A DNA stretch of 64,000 bases from Epiperipatus broadwayi (GCA_028023455.1 JAQFVV010012667.1:544501-608500), one strand, 5' to 3'. Shown: positions 11,206 to 22,973, counted from the stretch's first letter. Translations and numbers: made by a program. The notes: generated by a model from the letters alone, not told the origin.

Positions 11206-11770
11206 CCATAAATACCTTAGTCGAATTATTAATACTAATGAAAATATAATGTTTTAATTAATCATAGACTTAAACTTAAATAAAGTGTTTTTGGTAGAAG
11301 TAACTTAGTATTAAAAGAAAATGTGCTTGAGATTTTTGAAAAAGGTGTTTAATATATGTGTTTTGCCAGTTCTTACATATGAGTTTGAAACTTAGATAAT
11401 TATCAAAAAAGCAATATGGAAATTTTAAGCCACTCAATAAAATATGGAAATATATATGTTAGAGTAACAAGAAGAGAGTGAGAATAGAGTATATGTGAGG
11501 AAAGATACAAGTATCACTAGTTTCATTGAAAGCATTAAGAGACTGAAATAGAGCTGGGCTAGACATGTTGCTAAAAGATATGATAATAGATGGATAGTTG
11601 TAGTTGAATTTGTAAATCAAGTAATTGTAAAAGATCTAATAAAAGACCATAAGTGAGATGGTTAATAAAATAAGAATTTTTTCTGATGTGGATAAGATTG
11701 TAGAAAATGAATTACTCTTGAAAAGATCTTTCTACAACATTGATAGAAAATCATAATTCTAATTGTACTT
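11206..11770 (+). pseudogene. RTE-type LINE, C-terminal remnant
   Basis: Conceptual translation, with several frame changes and stops, gives the blocks VFNxCVLPVLTY..ETW, then SFIESIKRLKxSWARHVAxR, then DNRW. These are the conserved C-terminal part of RTE-clade endonuclease/reverse transcriptases. Only the 3' end of the element remains, as expected from 5' truncation. Not functional. Confidence 0.7.
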
Positions 11771-13138
11771 GGTAAACATTGGCAATTATAATTGAAACTT
11801 ATTTGGGTATCTATCTATAAGAAATTTGTATATTTAGCATTGCTCATATAAAATTAATTTAATATCTACATGTTTAAAGGCAAAACAGTAGTAGTGATAT
11901 AAAATGTAAACATTTACCCACAACATATTAATATTAATTTTGTAGGTTATATTTTTTATATTGACTTAAATAATATTTTTTAAAATATAAATCATCCACA
12001 ATGAGTTTAGGTTTTATAATTTTAATATTTTAACTTAGCATATGTTAATTTAAATTTATGAATAATTTTATTAATATCTACTTACTTACAGTATAAAGTG
12101 TATTTTGAAGTTGTTTATTATTTACAATGCTACAGATTAAATTATAAATTGAGTATAACTTATTTAGTAATATTTGTTAAGTTCAGTTGCTTTTTTTTTA
12201 GAGATTTTAATTCCTTAGTATTTACTTCATATATACTTTTCATACTGTTACTATCTTACAATTTCCCAACTTCTAATATCTAAATAAAACAATGATGAAC
12301 ACCTTTTGATTTTCATCTGCCATCAGACTATTATTTAACCACTTTTAAAAGCAACAAACATACATGAGACCTTCAATTTTATTACTGAGTAATCAACTAA
12401 TGCATCTTTTCTCTAATAGTCATCATGTATTTCCTTTTTTTTCACTACCAAGATTGAAATTTCAAAAAAAAAACAAAAAAAAAAAAAACAATGTTTGGAA
12501 AATAATCAAAAAATCCAGATGCATTAGATCTACATTCAAAACATTTTATTGCTGAAGACCATATGGAGAAGCAATAGAATTTTTTATATTTTCCATTGAA
12601 AACACCACTTTTAAAACATTGAACAAATGATTTTAATAATTAAACCAATCTATGATTTTATTCATAATACTGCCAGATGAAGAGTAGTTTTGATGTCACA
12701 AAATAATTGTCCTGGAAGATTTGATTGACTTGTTATTTTATCATGATGTCAAAGTTGTTGAATATGTTACCATTGAAATATTTGTTTGTCTTGATTAAAT
12801 TTTATTAATAAATAGTTTACTTATATTGATACCAATTTAATAATATGCACAATTATATTATATAAATCTACAGCAATTTTAACTAATATTAATTTAACTT
12901 ACATCACCTGTAGTAATTTCAACTTGTAATGGCTGATGAAATAATAAATCAGTATCTGTTACTATATGTTTCAGTTAATTCTCAGAAATATATGTCCAGC
13001 AAACATTGCCCTTGATATTTTTTGATCAAATATTGCCACTTCAAAAATCATAAACATTGTATACATGGCATAAGTTAATTTTTTTAAATGTATTATAGAT
13101 TTATGTGGTATCTAATTATTTATATATATTAAAAAGGG
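11771..13138. other. AT-rich non-coding stretch
   Basis: No coding frame above noise. Poly(A) runs near 12464-12489. Nothing else recognised. Confidence 0.5.
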
Positions 13139-13494
13139 TTCAAAATACAAAACAAAATTATAAAAATAATGATAATTTATAAGCTTGTGTCTTTTATGAC
13201 CATAATAAATCATGTATATATGGTTTTGATTTTAATTATAGTAACATAAAAATATTGGAAACTGAAAGAAATAATAAGAAAAAAATTAAAGAAGCGATGT
13301 TAATATATAAATACAAGAAAGATGTAATTAATAGGCAAGCAGCAAACGTTAAGATCACAGAATTATGGGAAAGTTGACTTCATGGAATTATGGAAAAGCT
13401 GACATTTTATAGTATTAGTTGACAAAAACTACAAAGATAGTTGAAAGTGCTTCTAAGTGATGGTTATAGATATATTTTTATAAACTTTTAAATA
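13139..13494 (+). mobile_element. PLE-B fragment, 5' part (split by a MITE)
   Basis: It matches about 17741-18060 of the longer PLE-B copy, from within the GIY-YIG domain through the stop at 13375-13377 and the 3' UTR. The coding part reads FYDHNKSC...NNKKKIKEAMLIYKYK with few breaks. The element continues at 14364 after the inserted MITE. Confidence 0.8.
13415..13456 (+). ncRNA. Hammerhead-ribozyme-like motif, PLE-B fragment
   Basis: TTAG (13415-13418) pairs with CTAA (13453-13456). The core begins TTGACAA. Stem II is AACTA with TAGTT, followed by GAAA and GTGC. Against the copy at 17995 the first stem II pair is A-U instead of G-C, so the pair is kept by compensating changes. Confidence 0.5.
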
Positions 13495-14363
13495 CACCTG
13501 GGTCTCGTTTTACACGATAGATAGGTTCCTCAGAAAACACGCGCAAATGAAATTGTGCAAAAATAGACATAACTTACATTGAAAAAGGGGGTGTGTGGTC
13601 TGTGATTTTTCAAAATTCACATAAAAGCAAAGCACCAATGTAAAATTACTTTAAAATTCGCGCAAAAAAAAAAAATAAGGAAATAAAATATGACTAATAA
13701 AAAATTTCAAATTTGAAAAAAATTGATACAAGACAAACTTTTTTTAACTATAATATTTAATTTTATTCAAAATAATATATTTTTATGCATAATTTATGGT
13801 ACAGTAATTACATTTTTATACACATTTTAATTATTATGATTTTCTGGTGACAACATAATTAGTAATTAATCTTTGAGATGGTGATTTTACTAATTGTTTA
13901 CGAAGCTCATAATATCCAGACATACAGACATTTAGCTCTTGTTGGAATTTAAGAGCACATTAATGATTAGTGTCATTAATAAGAAAATAATAATTGATTA
14001 TGTTCTTTTTTAAAAAGCAAAAACACAATGTGATTTAAAATGCAAAATTAACATGCACAATGTTTGAACAAATTTACATTATAATCTTGTAAAATTTAAT
14101 ATGTGTATACATAAAATGTGGAAATAATGACTTTAATTTTATTATTGCATAAAATCTTACTATTATAAAGCACTGAAAATATTGAAATTACTAAGATGAA
14201 AGTCGCATTCCAATACTGTGCTATTACTTTCAATATAACGTAAGTGCGTGAAATTTATTATTTAAAGTAATAGCATATTATCGGAAATCAACTTCTCGTG
14301 AAACATGAATCTCGTAACTTCAAAATCATGTTAAATAAGTCCGCATAGAAAGAGACCCAGGTG
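13495..14363. mobile_element. MITE with 12-bp TIRs and TA duplication
   Basis: The terminal inverted repeats are CACCTGGGTCTC and GAGACCCAGGTG, flanked by TA on both sides (13493-13494 and 14364-14365). The left end continues CGTTTTACACG, a style seen in pogo/Tigger-type ends of the Tc1/mariner superfamily. There is no transposase frame, so the element is non-autonomous. It is nested in a PLE-B 3' UTR, whose sequence resumes at 14366. Confidence 0.75.
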
Positions 14364-14395
14364 TACTGTATTTTCTAATATATATTTATAAATTT
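14364..14395 (+). mobile_element. PLE-B fragment, 3' remainder
   Basis: CTGTATTTTCTAATATATAT matches the tail of the longer PLE-B copy near 18077-18098. It confirms that the MITE landed in a pre-existing PLE-B fragment. Confidence 0.5.
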
Positions 14396-14973
14396 ATGTA
14401 TATTATTTTGAAAAAATACAGACATCGATTTGTAATAGATATCTATATCACTAGTAGAGACGTAATGAAAAATGAAATATATATGCAACTCACCCTCACA
14501 TAATTTTATTAAAAACATATACTTATAAATAATAAAAAAGTTTATACAATTAAAAACAACAACAAATAATTTCATTGCTTGGGAGTTCATATAAAATTCA
14601 AGTACCAGAAATGGTAGACTTGAGTATAATCCATGAATTTTATGTTCGACCTTACAAGGCTTAAACTTATTTTACTAACATTTATGAATTTTAAATTTTA
14701 TTTAATCAACACACACATGTAATTTATACAATATGAAACGTTATTTTATAAATAAACCGAATTTTATGTTATAAAATTAAACATGCTAATATTGAATATA
14801 TAAATAAATATTATCGATAGTTCTCCAATAGCATATACTTTTTATTTTTAAAAAAGTACAATGTAGATGTTTCTATGTAACAATTTTTAAATAAAATGTA
14901 ATGTAAATTATTAACAATATAAGCTAATTATTGATAATATATTTTTTATATTTAATATTCATAAATTAAATAG

Positions 14974-14975
<2 letters not shown>
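14396..14975. other. AT-rich non-coding stretch
   Basis: Nothing recognised; short minus-strand frames are without domains. Confidence 0.5.

Positions 14976-15054
<79 letters not shown>
14976..15054. repeat. (TA)n microsatellite
   Basis: A nearly pure TA run directly abuts the first R350 unit. Confidence 0.95.
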
Positions 15055-15058
<4 letters not shown>

Positions 15059-15521
15059 CCATTAATAAGGGTGGTATTCCATCCTTATTGTTAAGTGAAA
15101 GCTGCTTGACAACAGTTAGAAATTGTTGATTGTTATTGAAGTTGGGATTGTCTAAGTTTTGATTGGCTTTTAATGATTACTTATAAACCCATTTAGACTT
15201 GAACATTATTACACTTATTATTTAAGTAATACTTTGGATGCCATTTGAAGTTTATAATTGCAGTTTGTAATGTTATAATTGACTATTTATTAGTCTGTAT
15301 TCAGAATAAGTTTTATTTACCTATTTAAAGAGATTTATTTAAACTTCTTTGTATCAATAATTTCAATCTCTGCAGTAAAGTTGTAATCTTTATGTAAATA
15401 TACTAGACCATTAATAAGGGTGGCATTCCACCCTTATTGTTAAAAAGGTTGCCTTGACAATAGCTAGAAATTGTTGATTGTTACTGATATTGGGATTGTC
15501 TAAGTGTTGACTGGATTTTAA

Positions 15522-15522
<1 letters not shown>
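15055..15522 (+). repeat. R350 tandem: one full unit (349 bp) and a partial second
   Basis: The unit start TAGACCATTAATAAGGGTGG occurs at about 15055 and 15404, a period of 349 bp, and the second unit stops at about 15522 in another TA run. A strong hairpin follows each unit start: AATAAGGGTGG at 15413-15423 with CCACCCTTATT at 15428-15438. No coding capacity. The partial head-to-tail tandem is the arrangement seen in the PLEs of this window. Confidence 0.85.

Positions 15523-15597
<75 letters not shown>
15523..15597. repeat. (TA)n microsatellite
   Basis: A pure TA run separates the R350 tandem from the inverted PLE-B copy. Confidence 0.95.
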
Positions 15598-15600
<3 letters not shown>

Positions 15601-15685
15601 TAAATCGATATCTGTATTTCTTCAAAGCAATATACGGAATCTTATAATTAAATATTAGTAAATACAGTAATCAAAAAGTTGTCAC

Positions 15686-15727
15686 TTAGGAGCACTTTCA
15701 ACTATCCTCATGGTTTTTGTCAACTAA
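15686..15727 (-). ncRNA. Hammerhead-ribozyme-like motif, PLE-B inverted copy
   Basis: On the minus strand, TTAG pairs with CTAA, the core begins TTGACAA, and GAAA is followed by GTGC. Stem II is reduced here to about AAC/GTT, so this copy looks decayed. Confidence 0.4.
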
Positions 15728-16029
15728 TGCTTTGAAAGGTTAACCTTCCCATAATTCCATGATCTTAATGTTTGCTGCCTGCCTACTGATTAAATCCTAC
15801 TTGTATTTATATATTGGCATAGCTTCCTTTACTTTGCTTTTATTGTTATTTTTCTCAATTTGCAATATTTTTACAATATTATAATTGAATTTAAAATCAT
15901 ATATACATGATTTATTATGGTCATAAAAATGGAAGCTGATGCATTATTATTATTTTTACAATTTTGTTTCTATATTGAACTCTTTTTAATAAAAGCAAGT
16001 GCTCTTTAGTTCTTTTCTCCAATGTACAT

Positions 16030-16444
16030 TCATTCTTCTGTATATCTGCTATCACATTTACATATCCATTCATAAATGATGCAATTTTTATTTATAAATG
16101 ACATTTTATCTCTAGAGTTATTTATTAATTTATTTAATGTAAGAGATGCATAAAATGCAATGTTACCATTATAAATTTTCCTTATGAAATTTGCTTGTTG
16201 ATTCAAAATATATAGTACTGATATCCAAACTTTTTTTAATAGTAGAAAAATCAACTTTATTATTAATATTTTTAAATTTTGTATTAAAATTTTTAATAGT
16301 ATTATAAATATAATTGTAATTATAGCCAACATTTAATAACTCATTAAAATACATTTCATTATTTTTATCTTTATCTGATGAATATTTACAAAGATTATCA
16401 TTTCTAAATAAGAAGGACTTCAAACCTGTAATTTTATGTGACAT
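16030..16444 (-). pseudogene. PLE-B linker and GIY-YIG remnant (inverted copy)
   Basis: Two overlapping minus frames cover the linker (MSHKITGLKSFLFRNDN at the start) and its continuation into the endonuclease (NKNCIIYEWICKC). One frame change separates them. The frame closes after the GIY half with TEE instead of the expected YIG block. Sequence further downstream, to about 15760, still resembles the C terminus but has more indels. Confidence 0.7.
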
Positions 16445-16689
16445 TGGTACTCTTGATTTATATGGAATTTAACCTCTTGTTACTATTGGTTTAATAGTCA
16501 TACAGTAATCTAGATTACATCTATTTCTAGTCATCTTAAGATTAAAAAACTGAACGCACATTAAATTTTCATCTGTTTTGATCCATTTTAAGCCATTTGT
16601 ATTATTTAATTCTTTAAACAAAACTTTAATTGTAGGTGGCTTGCCACAAACAAAAACATCATTGACATATCAATAATATACAAAATGTT

Positions 16690-17110
16690 CATCATTTGAT
16701 TTTACTAGTAAAATCTGTGATGTTATCATTGTTGTTAATGATAAAATATGTCCTTTAGACATAAGTGAAATGTATGGTTCAATTGATTGAATGGCATCTA
16801 TTGAAATTATTTTTGACACATTAAATTTAAAAAATGTTAATGTGAAAATAACAAAATTTATGATTCAAACATTAAGCTTTATTGATAAAAATATTTATGC
16901 AGTTTTTAAGAAGGATTTTTATAAAATGGGCAATGGCTGGCCAATGGGTCTGCCTACTGGTGCCCAAACATGTAATTTTGTGATTTATGAAAGTATTTTA
17001 AAAAAGAAATGTTATCAGAAAAATGTTACTTTATATTATCGATATGTTGATGATTTTTTGTTTGTGGCAAGCCAAATACAATTAAAGATTTTTTCAAAGA
17101 ATTAAATAAT
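16690..17110 (+). pseudogene. PLE-B reverse transcriptase core
   Basis: Motif A reads LDISEMYGSID, followed by a TGA at about 16787. Motif B is GWPMGLPTGAQ and the catalytic box is RYVDD (17039-17053). The frame then shifts after VASQIQ. The N-terminal third of the RT is absent by truncation. The intact motif B and C of this copy were used to place the frame break in PLE-A. Confidence 0.8.
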
Positions 17111-17266
17111 ATAAATTGTTTAAGATAAATCAAAACAGATGAAAATTTAAGGTGCATTCAGTTTCTCAATCTTAAGACAACTAGAAATAGATGTAAGCTA
17201 GATTACTGTATGACTATTAAACCAATAGTAACAAAAGGCTATATTCCATATAAATGAAGAGTACCA

Positions 17267-17965
17267 ATGTCACATAAAATAGCAGGTTTGAAGTCCTTTT
17301 TATTTAGAAATTATAATCTTTGTAAATATTCATCAGATAAAGGTAAAAATATTGAAATATATTATAATAAACTGTTAAACATTCTCTATAATTACAATCA
17401 TATTTATAATACTATTAAAAATTTTAATACAAAACGTAAAAACAAAAATAATAATAAAGCTGATTCTTCTACTAATAAAAAACTTTGGATATCAGTACCA
17501 TATATTTTGAATCAACAAGCAAATTTCATAAGGAAAATTTATAAAGGTATATGTGACATTGCATTTTATGCACCTGCTACATTAAATAAATTAATAAATA
17601 ATTATAAAGATAAAACATCATTTATAAATAAAAATTGCATCATTTATGAATGGATATGTAGGTGTCGTAAAGGGTATATAGGACAACCAAGATGTACATT
17701 AAAAAAAAGAACTAAAGAGCACTTGATTTTATTAAAAAGGCATCAAAATATGAAACAAAATTGGACAGACAATAATAATGCATTAGCTTCCATTTTTTAT
17801 GACCATAATAAAGCATGTATATATTGTTTTAATTTCAATTATAATAATGTAAAAATATTGCACTTTGAGAGAAATAACAATAAAAGAAGAATAAAGGAAG
17901 CTATGCTAATATATAAATACAAGCAGGACTTAATCAATGGGCATCCAGCAAATGTAAAATCATGA
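17267..17965 (+). pseudogene. PLE-B linker and GIY-YIG endonuclease, frame intact
   Basis: An uninterrupted 232-codon frame. Residues 1-115 are the linker. The GIY half is IIY at about 125-127 and the YIG half GYIG at 136-139. An Arg/Lys-rich helix follows, with the EH pair at 151-152. FYDH lies at about 177-180, and RRIKEA carries the conserved Glu near 211. A CxC pair between the GIY and YIG halves (CRCRKGYIG) matches the Cys-containing linker of PLE endonucleases. The best preserved endonuclease of this family here, though its RT is truncated. Confidence 0.85.
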
Positions 17966-17994
17966 AATTATGGGAAGGTTAAACTTTCAAAATA

Positions 17995-18035
17995 TTAGTT
18001 GACAAGACTATAAGTATAGTCGAAAATGCTCCTAA
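17995..18035 (+). ncRNA. Hammerhead-ribozyme-like motif, PLE-B longest copy
   Basis: TTAG 17995-17998 pairs with CTAA 18032-18035. The core UUGACAA at 17999-18005 has exactly seven bases, as in CUGAUGA. Stem II is GACTA 18006-18010 with TAGTC 18017-18021, then GAAA at 18022-18025. Consensus C3 and G8 are both changed, to U and A, which would keep their Watson-Crick pair. It lies 30 bases after the endonuclease stop, in sense orientation. Confidence 0.55.
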
Positions 18036-18110
18036 GTGCCAATTATATTTTTTGTACTTTTCCAAATTTTTGAAAATTGTATTTACTAATATATATGTTT
18101 GTGGATATGA

Positions 18111-20764
18111 ACATCGGTAATCAAAAAGTTCACACTTTTATTCTTTGCATTACATATTAAAGATTGTGATTTAAATAAAGTTTATTATAATCATTTAAAC
18201 AAAAATAATAGAGATTAATATCTAGTTAACTTAGCTTGTACCAAAAAAAATTGAATTCTTTCTAATGGTTTTTTGTTAATTTTTAATCACATAAACTTTT
18301 AAATGATTATTGATATTTAATGTTAGATGTTTTGACTATTAGATATTAGATATTTGCTTTTATTGCAATGTGGTTTTAAACTGAAAATATAAAGTTTTAT
18401 ATATTTCTTACATGCTGACTTTGATATATGTAAGATTATATTTGTTAAAATAAAACTTGTATTGACTTTAGTCTTAGTAAACTTTCAACATTTTGAACAT
18501 TGGCTAAGTACGGGTTTATTCGGTTTAGTGTGTTAACAGTAGCTGAGCACGCTTTCTGCCAATGAAGCCATAATCATAGCACTTGTGAGCATCTGGATAT
18601 GTTGCAGTATTTAAGTGAAAATGCTAATTTATTTAAATTAATGATTTATCTATTCCATTTTTTGGAGAGTTGGGCACTATTTATTTTTTATAAAAGGGGC
18701 TTAACTGCAGTTAGCAAATTAAACCTAATAAACCTTTACTCAGCCAACATTCAAGAAATAAGAAGCTTTACTAATTGTAGGAGAATAAGGAAAAATAAAA
18801 TAAATCGGAATATGTTTGTAGGCTTGCATAAAATTTTGACATAATTATCATGATGATGTCAGATATTGTTAACTTGTTAATAAAATTACTGGTAAAAAAT
18901 TAAATCTTGACCCATAGCCTTTCATTGTTTTTTGATCCAACAGATAATGATGTGTTAATCTCTTCTTTGTTTGACAGTGCTTCATAATTAAATATTATAT
19001 AATTCTCTATTATTTAGATATTTTATTTATATATAAAATATTTTTTTTGATTTTTAATATATAGTAATGACCTTTGTAGAATCTATTTAAAAAAATCTTG
19101 CAAATCACATAGATATTCTACATAAAATTTTAGACCAGAGTTTTTTAATATGAGTCTGATCTTTTGCATATAAATGGATAATTTACATAATAATCTGTTT
19201 ATTATATTTGTAAATTATTAATATTAGCATATGTAAATATTTTCTAGAATACATTGAAATTAAGATAACGATTTTATGAATAATTTGTACATATTTACAT
19301 CAGTTATGAAAACTATTTTTTTTTACAATTGTATAGTATATGCACACACATTCCAAATTTTAATTAGAGTTCTTAATGCATATGACCTAACACTCAAAGT
19401 ATGTTTTTAGTAAAATGAATACATCACATATTTTATGTCACATTTTAAATTTTTAATCAATCATGTATTCAGCAAAACAATCTTTTATAAAATGATCTCT
19501 AATATTGACTTAAATTATAGCTTCATACAATACTTTAATATTATCTAGATTGTAAAATTCATGTTCTGTTAAATCCAGACATTATTAAGCATCCATTTTT
19601 TTAAACACATCTAGAATATCACTTGACCTTAACAAACATATTACTTAAATATATATATTGACTATTTCAGTTTTGCCATACATCCACCAAAGCTGTACTA
19701 GAAATGTTAATTGTTAACCTTTTTTTTTCAAAGTATGAAGATATTTTATACAAGCTAATGTGAAAAAAAATTCTAATGTAATTGTAAAATATTATGTATA
19801 CATTTATAATAATACAATACGAAATATAAAAACTTGTGTACTTTTATAAAAACAATTTACTGCCAAATAATACAAATTTGCATAATTTCAAAATATTACA
19901 AAATAATGCTGTCATAATTTGTTAAAAAAAATTTAATGAATAATACAAATTTGCATATTTTACTAAAAAATAACTAAAAAAAAGATTCACTCATTATTAC
20001 TGGCAATAAATGACATAGTTTATTAAGAAATTATTAACAACTTGTAGCCTCATTATTTTATTTTATTTTTTATTAAATTATGCAGGATTGTATTATTCAG
20101 CAATTAATTTTAAATGAATTATATAAGTTTTTATAGTTTGTATTGTATAATCATAGAACTATAAATTAAATTTAACAATCATGTTACACTTAATGAAGGT
20201 TTTTTTTTTATACAATCAACATATGGTGTGCAATTGTGAAATTTGTAAAAAATATGATTGCCCACTTTTGTTATGAATAGAAATTGTCAATTTGAATTCA
20301 ATATCAAAAGTGATTAGTTTTGAAAAGAAATTGTTTCAAAAGTTATAATAAAGAGTGAACTTATTTTATTGAAATGTTTTTTTTTTTTAAATTGCAAATA
20401 TCTAATAAATAATGAAAATTGTTTTTTTTTAAAGAAAAAAAAAATCACAAATTGCAATAAAATTGAAAATTATTTGAATTTTTATTTATTTATTGATTAG
20501 CATTTTTTATTCCAGTTTTGTCACTCTACCATGTATGATAAACGCAAGTCAGTTATATTAAACATCTTTGGAATCATTGTCATTAATGTTTTAGTGTGTC
20601 CTTCTTTTTTTGTTTTTTCTCTAGCTAAAAATAATCACTGGACAATAAATGCTTGACTAGGGGATTAAATATGGCTTACTAGATGAAAATGATTTATGCT
20701 TGGTTAAAAATTTTCAGTTGTTTGACAGAATTTTAAAAATGTCCCTTGTTGATACTCTAACTTC
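18111..20764. other. AT-rich non-coding stretch
   Basis: No gene or element recognised. The 81-codon frame at 18599-18844 has no recognisable domain and no splice context. Confidence 0.5.
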
Positions 20765-20774
20765 TATATATATA

Positions 20775-20831
<57 letters not shown>
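20765..20831. repeat. (TA)n microsatellite
   Basis: A TA run with one ACTA interruption near 20777. Confidence 0.95.
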
Positions 20832-20834
<3 letters not shown>

Positions 20835-21594
20835 TTCTTGAAAGGTATACATTATGTAAATTTGTATTATTAAATATCTTAATGATGTAAAGAGTTTGTT
20901 GAGCTTTATGATGTTTATGTAAAACAATGATAAATGCCAACAGGTAATGATTAAGTATTGTTTATTATTTATAATATTTTATTGCCTAATGATGTTAGTC
21001 CTCATCAGATAAATAACTTCTTTTGTCAATTAATGAATCTGTTTTTTTAGCCCATCAATTTATGTTTGAATGTCAGATAATCTTCTGAACATCTGACTAT
21101 ACATTTATATTTATAATAGCATATACATTTATATAATAAATAAGTAGATTACACAGATAATTATAAACTTATCCAGATATTTTAATGCATTGAAACATAT
21201 ATTAAATTAGTTTTGTTAATTCTTCAAAAGATTTTAGAATTAAAAAATACCAAAACAAGAAGTAAAATTGTTAATGAGATAAAAAATTTGTGAAGCAACT
21301 AAATAAAAATCAGTGAAACACAAAAACAACTATTATCAAGAGGGTATAAAATGCAATATTTTCAGTAGTTATATGAAATGAATCATAGAAATTTACATTA
21401 CAAATCATTTACCACATAGAAAAAAATTGACTTTTGCTTGTCTATACAAGATTTATTCGTAAATTATCCATTCCACTTGTAGAACTTACAATTGTTGTTT
21501 ACAACACACAAAGTGAGATTTCATTAATATTACAGTGATATGCCATTTGGTTTTAATTGCAAAATGTGTAAAGATTATACATTCAAATACAAAT
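20832..21594. other. AT-rich non-coding stretch
   Basis: Nothing supported. An isolated CTGATGAGGAC on the minus strand near 21003 has no GAAA partner. Confidence 0.5.
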
Positions 21595-21720
21595 ATATTG
21601 TCTATACTGAACTTACTGTAATAAGGTATTTGAGCTCAGATTTTCAAGCTCCCTACATTCACTCCATCTAATACAACCAATACACCTGATCACATATATG
21701 TAAAAAACAATAAATAATTT

Positions 21721-21762
21721 CCAATATATATATTTTATGCTGAAACAGCATTCATCAGTTGG
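21721..21762 (-). ncRNA. Hammerhead-ribozyme-like motif, R490 unit 1
   Basis: On the minus strand CCAA (21762-21759) pairs with UUGG (21724-21721). The core is a perfect CUGAUGA (21758-21752). Stem II is AUGCUG, loop UUU, CAGCAU. The next four bases are AAAA where GAAA is expected. Stem III is palindromic UAUAUAUA, ending in UA at the predicted cleavage position. The total is 42 nt. Confidence 0.65.
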
Positions 21763-22196
21763 TTTCAGAACATCATCTGATACATACATATATAATTAAC
21801 ACTCAGTTTATATTAAAATAGTAAATCTTCAAACTTTAAATGGATAAGCTTCAATCTTATCCACTCACCAACTCTTCAACCATTCATATCATTGAATGTC
21901 TGATGATGTATTGTTCAAAGTCATTGTTGATGCCAATATTATTGTCAATCCCATGTTGACCTTAAGTCACTATTGACATCTCATGCATAGGACCTTAATA
22001 TGTCCATTTAAATACACAGAATAATGATAGACAGAATACAGGCTGAACAAGTAATATTTAACTGGAATCATATTGTCTATACTGAACTTATAATTAGAAA
22101 GAGTTTATTCATACTTTTAAACTCCCTACATCTATTCACTTCATTTTATACAACTGATACCTAATAAACACATATATGTGAAAAAGTTAAATGATC

Positions 22197-22239
22197 TTTA
22201 ATATACCCATTTCATGCTGAACCAGTATTTATCAATTCA
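22197..22239 (-). ncRNA. Hammerhead-ribozyme-like motif, R490 unit 2
   Basis: On the minus strand the core is UUGAUAA (22235-22229). Stem II is AUACUG, loop GUU, CAGCAU, with one A-C mismatch, followed by GAAA (22213-22210). C3 and G8 are replaced by U and A, again a possible pair. Stem I is weaker (UGAA with UUAA). Confidence 0.5.
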
Positions 22240-22523
22240 TCTGAATCATTATCTCACACACATACATATATATGTATTTGCTCAGTTTATATTAAGATAA
22301 TAAATCTTTAGACTTTAAAGTAACTTAAGATCAACATGGGTATGAAATATTATTGGCATCAACAAGGGCTTTGAGCCTTCTATTAGCAGATTTTGGTGAT
22401 TTAGATGGCTGAAAAGTTAGGGTGAAGAAAATTAAAGCCTGTTGATTAAAATTTGACAATTTACTATCTTAAAGTAAACTGAGCACTGATTATAAGTGTG
22501 TGGTAAATGATGATCTGAATGAA

Positions 22524-22562
22524 CAAGTGATTGATGCTTCAGCATGAAATATGTATATTAGG
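22524..22562 (+). ncRNA. Hammerhead-ribozyme-like motif, R490 unit 3 (degenerate)
   Basis: The core reads GUGAUUGA, like CUGAUGA with C3 changed and a U inserted. Stem II is shortened to UGC/GCA with loop UUCA. GAAA is at 22546-22549 and stem III is like UAUGUAUA. The outer stem I ATGATCT with AGATCAT is kept. Confidence 0.4.
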
Positions 22563-22973
22563 AGATCATTTATTTTTTCACATCTATGTGATCATGTGTA
22601 TTGGAGTGATTTGATGTAGGGATCTTGAAAGACTAAGTTCAAATATCTTCCAATTATAGTAAGTCCAGTATAAACAATATACTTATATTAAAATATTACA
22701 CATTCAGCCTGTATTCAGTTCATCTTTCTTCTGTGTATTTAAATGGACATGCTAAAGTACTATACATGAAGTGTTAGAGAACTTAAAGTCAGCATATGTG
22801 AGAGAATAATATTAGCATTAACAAGTATTTTGAGTATTCTATCATCAGATTTTCAATGATATGGATGGTTGAAGAGTTGGAAATTGGAGAAAATTGTAGT
22901 TGGTTCATTAAAGTTTGAAAAATTACTACCTTAATATAAACTGAGCACTGATTATATATGTGTGTGGGAGATG

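Larger units (their letters stand above)
15600..16678 (-). mobile_element. PLE-B inverted copy
   Basis: The reverse complement matches about 17030-18110. It runs from the RT catalytic box through the linker and GIY-YIG to the 3' UTR. The RT box is mutated (codons equivalent to RYVDD read as stop, Y, V, N, D). It is joined head-to-head to the direct copy at about 16678, inside the RT gene. Confidence 0.85.
16680..18110 (+). mobile_element. PLE-B, longest copy (5'-truncated)
   Basis: It starts inside the RT just before motif A and runs through motif B, YVDD, linker, GIY-YIG and 3' UTR. It has the same domain order as PLE-A and clear protein similarity, but a different sequence family. Confidence 0.85.

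Noticed and set aside
15385-15405. Hammerhead in R350 (ACTTGACTACAGAGATTGAAA-like segment on the minus strand)
   Set aside because: Superficially like the PLE-B core, but stem II has at most two or three pairs and varies without compensation.
20996-21014. CTGATGAGGAC on the minus strand and a similar string near 43507
   Set aside because: Perfect core string, but no GAAA or stem II follows at the right spacing.
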